A DNA stretch of 64,000 bases from Amphibalanus amphitrite (Eukaryota > Arthropoda > Thecostraca > Balanomorpha > Balanidae), in the NCBI RefSeq assembly GCF_019059575.1, contig NW_024881586.1, forward strand, positions 806,001-870,000, written 5' to 3'. Shown here piece after piece: positions 14,201 to 26,200 of the stretch. Position 1 is the stretch's first letter; each line of letters begins with the position of its first letter. The translations under genes and the position numbers were made by a program. Below the pieces are notes generated by a model. That model did no database searches and was not told where the DNA came from. It saw only the letters and a program-made list of their open reading frames with translations.

Positions 14201-17200
14201 TTCTTACTTCTTGCACGAGAAGATCCGCAATTCAATTCTGGACAGGTAGCCAAAATTTCACATTGATATTATGCTTGCGGCGCGAGTTATTGGCGAAAAA
14301 CAGGAGGGGTGGGCGAAATCCGCCCCCCCCCCCCTTCCACTGCGCGTGTTAAAACTGAGCTCTTGAGAGCGTTTGCCGTAATTCAGTATCTTGCATGAAA
14401 ATCGGCCGACATGACGTCACTCTGACGTCATTTCCGGCCAAACTATGGTAGCTAGAAAGTTGAAATTTTAACACAAGGTGTCAAATTGATGCCTCTGAGG
14501 GTACCGCAAGTTTCGTGTTGATCCGTCAAACGGTTTAGAAAATATTGCTGAAAAACGGGAGGGGGGCTCTGTAGAGCCCCCCCCCCCCCCAGTCATGCGC
14601 GGGTTAAGTTGTGCAGTGTGTGTGGCGGGAGCGTCAGTCTGCGCCCGAGGTGGATACTGCCATGGATACTACGCGGACATTGCTACACGATGATGTGGAA
14701 TTAAGTGGTTGGGGCGGGCTTCAAGCTGTGGCGAGTGAAAACTATTCCACACTCCATGGATATCAACCCATCGAGAAGTACCTATCGTGGAAGAGCCAGG
14801 GTTCACCTGATCGCCGCCCGTACCTCCTTTTTGAGTTGCCGGCCGGTGGTCTCTGGCGTGGTGGGGCTCGGGAACTGGTACATCAGCGGCGGCTGCAGCT
14901 CCCAGTGATCGGCGCTGCTCCCTGAGAGGGCACACAGAGGCAGATGTTAGTCCCTGCTGCTAGACGAGGGCACAGTGTAGGCACCATGTACACACAGTGG
15001 TAGGCTCAGTTAGCAATGTCCGCTAAGGGCACACAAGGATGAAAAGGTGATCACATCAGACTGCAGGAGTAAAACCTGCACAGACACCTTGGACAGACCG
15101 ACTTCCAGCCGAGAGCTACCAAAAGTCACTGTCAGGGCTGCGGAGTCGATGGATTTTCGGCGACTCCGACTCCGACTCCGGCTTTCAAAAACCAGCTCCG
15201 ACTCCGACTCCGACTCCGGGCAGAATTGTCGACTCCGACCGACTCCAACTCCCGACTCCGACTCCGCAGACCTAGCAGGGCTGCGGAGTCGACAGATTTT
15301 CGGTGACTCCGACTCCGACTCCGGCTCGGGTTTCTAAAATCGACTCCGACTCCGACTCCGACTCCGGTCACAACTGTCGACTCCGACCGACTCCGACTCA
15401 GACTCCGACTCCGACTCCGCAGCCCTGGTCACTGTCATATTTAGTCTTTCTCATTCCGTCAGAGCCAGCGAAAGCGCCTGTATTACTACCACACACGGGC
15501 CCTGAGCCCTGAGATCCCGTCACCGTCTCCCCAGCCCTCCCACTGACCTGGGCCGGCCTTGCTGGAGTCTGAGTCGACCAGGATGAAGCCGGAGCTGTTG
15601 GACGAGACGCTGTGTATGCTCACTCGGTCCGAGGACGACACACTGCGAACGTAAGAAAACGTGGCGTGAATCACACAGAAAAAAGGAAACACCACTGGCT
15701 AAAACTATTAACATCTTCTGAACAACATATGGCTGAGGGTAATATTGAATTCAGGGTAGATGCTGATGATACACTCACAAGCTAAAATATCTGATCAATG
15801 TGTAAACTAGAGTTACAATTTACATGCCAATTTGAAATGAAAAATCATGCAACGGTACATCTCCAAAGCCGGCCAGTTCGCACTGGACTAAATGTCGACG
15901 CCCGTTGAAGATACTGTTAATCTGTTAACCCTCGCCCCGTTGGGGGGGGCCATTTTGCCCCCCCCCCCCCTGTGGTTTTTCCTAAATAGCAAGAAAACGG
16001 CGGCGCGCAGCGCCGCCAAATTTTCAGTACCTTCCCGGGCATCAATTTGACACCTTCACACCAAATTTCAAGTCTTAGGTCACCTTAGGTCAGGAGTTAT
16101 TGAGGTCAAACTGAGGTCATGTTCGAGCAAAAATGAGCAAAAAACATGCAACCTTGAAACGCTCACCAAATCTACAGTAATCAAGCAATTTCAAAGTTCT
16201 TTATATGGTCTAGTAGACAAAAAGCGGCGCTACAAAACTGCTATCTCGGATTTTCAAAATTTTGGGTTTTTGACCCCAAAAAATTCTAAAAATTGATTTT
16301 TTAAGAAAAACTTTAAAAAAATCCAAAATTTTTCCGAATTTCGAAAAAACCGGAATATATGTGATAGTCCCTGCGCTTTTCTATATACATACCAAATTTC
16401 AGATCGATATCTCGTTTTTTGGCCAAGTTATAGCGAAAAAAACTGTTCAAAAATGATGACGGCAAATTTTTGAACTCAATTTTGAGCGATTCTAGACCAC
16501 GTACGGCAAAACAAAGACCACCATTGAACTCCCCGTGACGAGCTGCATCGATTCGATACCCATTTTATGCAAAAATATTAACTTTGAAATTTGACCTAAT
16601 TTGACCTGACCTTGACCTGACCTTGACCTGACATTGACCAAAACGTGACCTAAGCTGGCCCCAAAGGCTGCCTGACCCACATAATCGCATTTGTCATGTA
16701 AAATGGGCCATAAAACATGTATCACACGACATTTTCATATTGTGACCCCCCAGTGACCTGACCTCTGTAACCTGACCTGGTATCAGTGACCTCAAATAGC
16801 AAAATATGTGTTTGAAGAACATTTCCCCATCGATGATTTTCAATGAAATGCATTTTACTCGATTTTACAACGCATTTCTTGAAATGCCTGTAAACGGTGA
16901 AAATTGGACCTTTGACCTGACCTGTGACGTCATCGGTTTGACCTAGGTCAATAAAATTGGGTCACAAGGTAGTTCCCTGATAGGGCTATCCAACACCGTT
17001 TGCCGCTTGTCGCTAGGTTGCGTGGTTCTCGAGATCTTAGGGGGGGCCAAAATGGCCCCCCCCCCCCCCCAACGGGGCGCGTTGCTCGGCAGAGCCCAAC
17101 GGGGCGCGGGTTAAATGTCTTCAGCAAGGCTAGGTAACATGATGAAAGTCTTGTACATCTCAAACTCAATGAATGATCTTAGACGCAAAAAGTCTGTCAA

Positions 17201-20200
17201 TTTCTGCCGAATATCCTCTCTCGTCTCCACCTAGCCCGGACTCACGCTGTGCTGCAGGTCAGCTTAGCCAGGAACTCTGCAATGCGCTCCAGCACAAAAT
17301 CACGGTCGGCCACGCGAGCGAATAGGAAGCTCTGCCGCCTCTTCATGGAGATGCAGAGCGCCTGCGAGAGGTCCTGAGTGCAGCCGGGAGAGTCTGCCCG
17401 CTCTGCCATCGATACCTCCCGCAGGGGGATGATGAGAGACACCAGACCCCGCACCTGGAACGGAGATATGCCGCATGAGGCACACACGCGTACATCATCA
17501 GCGAGATGCCCTAACCTATTGACTACAAAGGAGCGCTTTAACCCGCGACCCGCTGGGCTATTCAGCCATACGCGCCCTGCTGGGGGGGGGGGGGCAGATT
17601 CTGCCCCCCCCTGTCTAACTTCCGAACCGATGGTCGTAGAAAGACGGGGAAAACGGCAATCGAAAGCACTCAACAAGGCGGATCTTAAGAGCCCAAATTT
17701 TTTTACAGTATCATCGAAAAAAAATCAATGTATGGAGCTGATTTTTTTTTTACTAGCATTTCTTATTTTTCTGAATCAGAAAAACATAGTTTGAGGACCG
17801 AACTCGGTGAAAAAATATTTTTTCATGAGCGAGTCATTTTCATGAGCGAACCACCACTACAAGCATGGCCGCCACTTTGGAAGCCTGCGAAATTACTACA
17901 GAACTGGCGCAGATAATACATTATTGACGCTACGCTTACGCGGCCGCTCTTCCAATTGAGTTGTCGTTGAGATCGAGACTGATCAGATGACGTCATACAT
18001 ATACGTCATACATTGGAGGGTGATTGTGATTCAAGCTGGAGGAATTCCTTTGTTGGGCCGCTAGAATCCGAAGGAAACAGCGGAAATTGCCTACGACTAT
18101 TTAATGAATTTAACGGTGATGAATAAGTGCGAAAAACGTTTTGGCTTTATAAAATTTGATGAAATGACCAGGGTAAAAGTTTTATTACTGGCGGTCAATT
18201 CAAAACGGCGCAGACATTTAAACAGTGAAGATAGTGAAGCACGATTCAAAGTGTAGTACACCTTTCGTACTTTCAGCGGCGATAGCGGGATAACGGTGTG
18301 GAGCTTCGAGGATCGGTCTTCAGTTCCCGGACCAGAAAGGTGGGGCCTATGCAATGTCAAATTTCATCAAAATGGTGATACTGTCCCTTTAAGTAGGTCA
18401 GAGGTCAGGTCAAGGTCATGTCAAGGGTACAAAATGCAAGTTTCTACAGTATCGGCCTTGCACCGTAGTTGCCGAAGAATGGACTGAGACTGATTGCCCA
18501 AAACGTGTTCTTAGACTACCAAGACAATATTCGTTGCATACAATGTCATTCAAAGGTCAAGGTCAAGGTCAGGTCAGGTCAGGTCAGGTCACCAAAAACA
18601 ACATATAGAAAAGGGCATGTGCGACACATGTTGTATGGGTCATTTTACTCATAGAATTCAATAGGCACACTCAATAAGTGATATGGACCACCTCTGGATG
18701 AATTTCAGGTCGAGGTCAGGTCAAGGTCAGGTCAAGTGAGGTCAAATTTTGAAGTTGGTTGTTAAGGCCTAAAAATGTGTCTATCTGATGCAGTTTTTCA
18801 CGACGAATCGAATGGTGCTATTTTTGTGTCCGTACGAGGTCTACAACTTCCAAAAAAAAATCATTTTTTCAAAATTTTTGTGTGTCGTGACGTCATAAAA
18901 TTTTGAATAACTCCCACATTTTTGAACCGATTCTTCTAAAAATTGGTATGTAGGTGCACATAGACCACTTCTTTGACATATATTCCGGTTTTTTCGATAT
19001 ACTCAAAATTTTGGATTTTATAAATATTTTCCCAAAAAAGTCAGTTTTTTGAAAAAATGTGGCCCAAAATCCAAAAATGTCAAAAAACCGAGATAGCCAT
19101 TTGATAGACAAAGTAGAATCACGTATAACCTTTTTTGTTACGTCTTGATTCCTTTAAAAATGAAGATGTTAGCGGCGTTTGAAATTTTGCCGTTTTTTAG
19201 GCGAAAATGGCGAACATGACGTCACTAAAACGTCAATTTTCCGAGGGATTTCGCTCAAATTTTCAGAGAACGTGTCAAATTGATGCATGATAAGGTACTG
19301 AAAGTTTGACGTCGCTGGCGTAGCGCGTTTAGAAGTTATTGGCGAAAAACGGGAGGGGGGGGGCAGATTCTGCCCCCCCCCCCCCCCAGCGGGGCGCGGG
19401 TTAACATCAGTGACAGACACTGATATCCACACATGAATGGAAAACCATACATCTCCAAGTTCCCGCCAACAAGAAGTGCATGAGGCGCACGATCACCCAG
19501 AAATGGTTACCACTAGGACCCTGGACCCCTAACACTACATAGCATGAACCACAGTCTGCAGTAGTACAAAGTGGTAACGGGAACGCAATACCACACTGCG
19601 GTTCCTGCTTCAAAGACGAAAAAACTACATATCAACTTGCCAACTATAAACGTCTATGAAAGCAACTGCAACACAACCATTCTGAGTCACTCCCCAAAAC
19701 GCCAGAACGTAACATCCATGTAGACTAATTCAAGATGATAAACCATCACACTGGCAATCCACACGAATGACTGTCTCGTAACCGCCCACAAAGCAATCTG
19801 AGGATCAATCCCCGCGCTCTTAGCATCATAAATAATTCAGCCATTGGTGTATGGGCCATTACAAAAGTTACTGCCGCTTGCTGCATCTGTTGGTTCCCTC
19901 AATGCAGCTGCACCTGGCTTCTCGCAGTTTATTCACGCAGCCAAATGTCACCCTCAGTCTGATTCCATTCCAAATTCCCATGTAAATGTTTCGCACGAAA
20001 TCATGCTTTGTCCCAAGATATCCCAAGGTATACATATTCAACACCTCCATCAAACAACAAGCATCTAAGTAGGTCATGCCCAGGAAGAAAACCTACCCAG
20101 AGGGAACAGGCGGTCCGCATTCGTCTACCCTAGCATGCACCCGTCTCTCTCGCGTTCTGATTCGTCGACCAGGCTGGACGCTGTTCATGACTCCCATGCA

Positions 20201-23200
20201 AACACCAGCCATTATCGGTTTTGATCCGACAGAAGGCGAGTACCATATTCTAAATGACATTGACGTCACTTTACAAAGCGCTGAATGCAAGCCGGTATCC
20301 CCAAAAGCTCAGTAATTTCCCGATGGGTAAGGTCACAGACTTCTCTATTTATTTAGAGAAGTCTGGTAAGGTGTATGAGTGTTACTTGTGTTGTCGCTTT
20401 GATGCCTCGGTTATATATGAGCTAGGACAAGGCGCAGCCATCAGCCCAGCGTTGATCAGTCCCATTCGTTCAAACAGCGTCCAGTCCCCGCTCACAGCAG
20501 TCGGTCCCGTCATGCAGCACGTACCGCGGCGGTGGCGCGGCCGGCCGGCGGCTGAGGCCGGCCCAGACCGCCGGTCCCGCCGCCCCACTCTGGCTCATAC
20601 CAGTGTGGACACTGGCCGTAGCGCGACTGTCGCGGTTTGTGTCGCACCGACCGGCGAGAGGGCACCGGCGCCGGAAGCGCGCTCTACACCAGCGACCACC
20701 GCCGCCAGACGACATTGCAACCGTTAGAAAGCATTCTAATACAACTTCCATCAATGTCAATGTCATGCGATTCCCCGATCCATCATAATCGCTACTGCAG
20801 CAGCAAATGTCTTTCAGAATCGCGCACCCATTTATTTCCGTTGAAATGACGCGAGATACTGCCTTCATCTACCAAAGTTGCCTCAGAGCCCATTTTCGTG
20901 CAAACTCTCCACCCCTGACTACTACGGCCATCAAGAGAACCTCCACACACACGACCCCCGCATAATCTCCATGTCCCTAGGATCTCTTATTTTTATCTTG
21001 ATGCCACCCGAGTAACATCTTCGCTGTTTACGTTGGAGCCATCAGGTGCAAGCTGAGCTTCATGACCAGTACGCATTCTTTTGAGCTAGTTTGTGATCAG
21101 ACTGACCACAGACTGACCACAATAGCACTACCTCCCTCCTCCCATCTTTATCATTCCTTCCCATTCTACAGATATACCCGTTCTCATTCCCATGGCCAAC
21201 TCAATTCCCACATCAGGTCTCTCCACTGTCTTCTCTCCATAATTCTCTCCTCTCTTACCCTGCTCTCGAAGCAGACAAAGTTGGCGCTGATGTACAGCGT
21301 CCCCCAGACGTGCTGTTTGTTGTAGGGTGTCCATAGGGTACAGTCGGCGCGCCCATCCAGTTTCTCGCCGCCCGGCAGTCGGAAGTTACTGCGGTACGCC
21401 TCGCTCTGCGCGCGGGCGTCCAGGTCCCGCTTCAGACCGGGCGTCTTCCGTGACACGTTCCGGCTGAGGGAGAGGGAAAATAGGGTGGATAAGTAAAAAC
21501 TAAGCAAAGAGGGACTGATGCAAAACACGACATGCCTGACAAACAGTCGGAAAATAATGGATGAAGAAGAAAAAAGAGGGATGCGTACACACGCAGCGAA
21601 AGGGGTAAGAAATACTAGAAGTAGGCCAGTCAGCGGTTCTTTAACATCCGGCAAAAAAAGAGTAAAAATAAAAAGCATGATAGGAAGTGAGAGAAGCGCA
21701 GGCGTGTGCGGCTGGGTTACTCGAAAACCCATATATGTCACTGTGACAATTCATTCAAGCCGGACTGGTTGATTGTAACGTTGATGGTGGTATCAATAAA
21801 CGCTGTGTCTGACCTGATCTTGTTGATGAGCTCGGGGTCCTCACTGAAGCCCTCTTCCCGCATCAGCTGGCGCATGGCGATGTTGGCCAGCTGCTCGATC
21901 AGCTCGTACGTCTCCTTCTTGTGCAGGAACATGGAGAAGTAATACTGTGGAAGACAGCCGACAGGGGTGAACAAACAAGAATGGTAGCGATGTCGACGAA
22001 GGAAAACATCTCAAACGATATGAACAACAAACCAGCGAAATTTAACTGGACTTAGTTATAGATCAACGGCTACGCAACAATTACTTCCGCTATGGCACAG
22101 CTGATCTTGCGGCAATAAGCCTTGCGTTGCAATATCAACCATATTCTATGTAATAAGGATGATAATAAATGCTCATAAAGGCAATAAATATTAACATAAG
22201 CCGGCACGCACCAGCCTAACTCACCACCCTGCGAAGGTCATCAGTGTTACTCACGCTCTTTTGCCGTGTGGATATTTTGATGCTGTCTGGGAATATGAGC
22301 GAGTTGGACTTGTCGATGCTGACGATGTCGGTCCATCGCAGTCGCACCTTGACCTCTCGGCCCAGGATGAACGAGTAGAAGCTCAGGTGGGAGATGCTGA
22401 GGTACAGCCAGCCCTGGCGCGGCACGCCCTTCCAGTAGCTGACGGTTATAAGGTCAGCATTACTACAAGTTGATAAAGTATAGAACCAAACTAAAGGTGG
22501 TGGTAGGTAGGATAGAGTCGACAATGGACGCTGAACGCTAAACACATGTTGCGCAACTACCAAGCCCTATGATACAGCGACTGTTACTGAGCCAAACTGG
22601 TGGGGACTCGTGGGGACACCCTTCCAGTAGCTGTAAGTGATGGTGACGATTACTAAAGGGCAATCATGGGGCGGGGTCGATAATAGAGGCTGAAAGTTAC
22701 ACACAACAGGGGGAGAGGAGGGGGGGGGGGGGGGGGTCACGGAACACTGCGAAACAGCGGGTGTGAGGGCGACACTACCAAGTCATGTGGAACAATGTTT
22801 CTGATCCCAACAGGACAGCAACCAGCCATGTAGTAGATATCATATGCTCACCCATAGTCAGTAACCACTGTCCCCATCAGCCCCAACCAGGGCATGCTCA
22901 GTGCTCACCTGCACGAATAGTGGTTGACCAGTTTCTCCTCCGCGGGTGCGTTGAACAGCCGCCGGAATTTCTCCGTGGTCGATTTGAACGCGCCCGTCTC
23001 GTTGTCTGTGAACAGGGCCGTGGCGAGGTGAGTGACACTGGTCACAGCTCTGACAGGGTTGTGGCACACCGAGCCCCACACGGCGCGGTGCATGGTGGAA
23101 TGGTTGGAGAGGGAGGTCGTAATTCGTAACGCTGGCTCAGCTACAGGCGGCAGTGCAGCTGGTACAGTCCCGTAGCTGCGCAGTGCCGGCTCACGCAGTC

Positions 23201-26200
23201 GTAGTCTCAGTGCAGATATTCTGTCCCAGTCCAGCACCAATGTTCGAGCTCGGATGGGGCACACGACACGTTCCCGATGTTCCAGAAAGTTGACTGTTGG
23301 AGATATCTGCTCTCAAACTCACAAGTGACTTCCCGCCGCTTACAAGCAGAACAAGCTCTTCGGTGGCGTTCAGACTTGAGTCTACCGACCCTGCAGACTA
23401 TTTCAACAGCTGATCCGTCGTGACCTTCAACAGGTCCATCATCCCAGACCAATGCTCCGTATCAAGAGATGAAAATCAGCCCAGGTTGGCTGATAAGGCG
23501 ACCACTGGAAGGGATGCACCATCGATGCACGCACAAAAGCGTTACACCGACGACAGGAGACGCGTCAGCGCGCACCGTGAGCTAAGGCACCGCCAGGCAG
23601 GTGGCTTTCCGTCAGAAAACTGACAACAAAATAAGTGACTATCAGCAACTAGCCAAGACTTCGATATCCGAGAAGAGATTGTGCCATTCCAGGATGGTAT
23701 GTGGATGGACAGAGTCCGAGAGCTCTTATCGGTCACCCGAAGCGTAACAGAAAGAAAAACAAAACTACGCCGTTGTTAAATAACGAATTACGGCAAGAAT
23801 ACCGGAAACGGTCCATACAAATACTGGGAGTCAATGGACAGGCAGAGGATCTATTAGTGCGTGATCATCCAGTGGATCGTTCCGACATAATGTATTTGTA
23901 TTTGTATTTATACTGGAAACTCTCCACAGGTGGCTATTACGAGCCCAGTTAACATGGCGATGCATTGACAGCACAACATACATTTGCAAACACACGTACA
24001 TGTAATGAAAGTAACAGAGTTGAAAACAAGCAGATAAGGAGGGTATTTGTCACTGTTCCAGCCTGGTCATGAGCTGGCGACGTGACGTGGAAAGTGTAGT
24101 CACACGCGAAAGTTTATTCCATGACACGGCGGCTCGGTAAGGAAAAAGTCGCCGCGCGGTCGTTAGCTGGAGGCGAGGGGGCGCGAGTACCGCAGCGCCG
24201 GCGGCGGTGGCTCGCGTTCGACGCGAACACACTGTTTGGCGAGGGCGCGCCATGGCTTTGAGCGGCTGGGGGGCTGCGGGGTCATGTAGAGCGCGGTAGA
24301 TATTTATCGCGTCGCGACGCATCACTAGCGTGTCGATATCGGGCCACCCAAGCGTCGCGAGGGCGGGGATATATGGTCGCCTCGGCGTAAACCAGATACC
24401 AGTCGGGCGGCAAAATTTATGACCTACTGCAGTCGGTTCAGGCGGGTGCGTGTCGCCCCACCCCATACTGACAAGCAATACTGAAGGTGAGGGAGGACGT
24501 GGGTCTGTACAAGAATTTTGAGGATGTCATTTGAGAGGTGAGATCGGATTTTGAAAAGAGATATGATTATTGCGTTGGTACGCCGGGCGACTGAGGATAT
24601 GTGGCGCTCCCAGGTGAGGGTCTGATCGAATTCAACGCCCAGGATTTTTAGATGTTTTTGTGGCCGGATTTCTTCGTTATTTATCCGAATCGTGAAGGAT
24701 GATGCTTTTTCAACTGCATTTACTGTGCCAATGATAATGAAAGAAGTTTTGCTTGCGTTCATTTTCAGACTGTTTCTACTAAACCATTGCTGAAGACATT
24801 CAACGTTATTTTCGGCTCGATACCTCAGCGCTTGGAGTTCGTCAGGATTGTTAGGTGCTGAGTCTAGGATTTGGGTATCATCTGCGTAGGATACTAGTCT
24901 ACCATGGGGCAGGAAAGATGGTAGGTCGTTGATAAGGATGAGGAAGAGGATGGGACCGATTATAGAGCCTTGGGGGACTCCACATAAGGGTTAATCATTG
25001 TCAAAAAAGGCAGCCAAAGCCCGCGGTAAAACTAAACTAAGAAACGAAATAATACGGAATAATTTGAAAATAAAATGGAGATACGTATGAATGGAAATAG
25101 GACGAATCTGCTATCGACTAAGAGCAAAGCAAAAGACAAGACCGGCATCCGATATCATATGAAGTGCGCTAAGCAGCATACCATTCGGCAGTAGACTGAC
25201 GGCGGAGCCCACGTCCTATGGCGCTGCCTGTATGTGCCAGTGTATAAAGGATGCTACAAGTCAGCTCATAAACAAACACAAGCAAGAACATTGAGAACTG
25301 GCGGACGTGAATTTGAAATAAACACACCACAGACCCACCACAAACCAGTTTCTGGTAACAAAACAAAAAACAACGAACTTTGTGCATGAATTCACGGCAT
25401 AATATCCCTCCGTCCCCCCTCCCCCTCGCCTCCCCCCCTCACCCCCACCTCCCCCTCCCCCTCAGACAACTCACCGTCCGTGGGTTGACTGCGCTGCGCC
25501 ACCAGGCTCTCCATTTTACACTTGACGAACTCCATGACGTCATCATCCGAGTCAAACGCTGCCACAATCGGCAGCAGGTGCGACTCCAGCCAGGCCCAGT
25601 CGGAGAATATCTCCGATGACGTCACTGAGATGGCCACCACTGCCGGAACGAGCGGGGGAGGCGGGGTCAGGGCAAGGGAAGGAAAGGTGACGATTAGTGC
25701 AGGTCATTGAGGGGTGGGAAGGCAATATTAGATCACAAGGGGTCACAAATCGTCACAACATGTCATGGTCAGGTCACTGAGGTACGCGCGGACTGCGTTC
25801 GGGACAGTTGGCAGTGAGTGACGGGGAAGGTCGAACAATGTACGATTTTACTATAAACACAGTAAAGAGAGACGCTCTCAAGTACTGAAATTGACGTATT
25901 CCGGGCACTAAAACATTCCAATGCGCTGCAGGCATTGGGCATGGTTGTGAGGCAGGCCGAGCAGACCATACTCACACCATACAAAACCGTAGTAGGTACA
26001 TCAGCTGCAGTCATTCACCGTGCATATTACGGACCGACCATGCGACTCAGTGCACATAGGTTTCCGCCGGCGCTGTGAGACTCCCAGGGGGGGGGGGGGG
26101 GGGTCTGCGCAGTGCGCGTACACGAGCCGTGACGTCACCGCCAGACACGCGTCAGCTGAGCCTGAGTCAGCCGTCACCGCTGCAGAAACGTCGACACGGT

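Noticed and set aside
15047..15371. Asp-Ser repeat frames
   Set aside because: Translation of the GACTCC microsatellite.
18382..18394. Complete second AAAGGGAC MITE in copy 4
   Set aside because: Only one end (ACTGTCCCTTTAA) is visible; I could not find a matching left end.
20254..20868. Overlapping GC-rich frames in a TBC1D9 intron
   Set aside because: Both strands are open, no family is recognised and no convincing splice sites were found; it is probably a compositional artefact.
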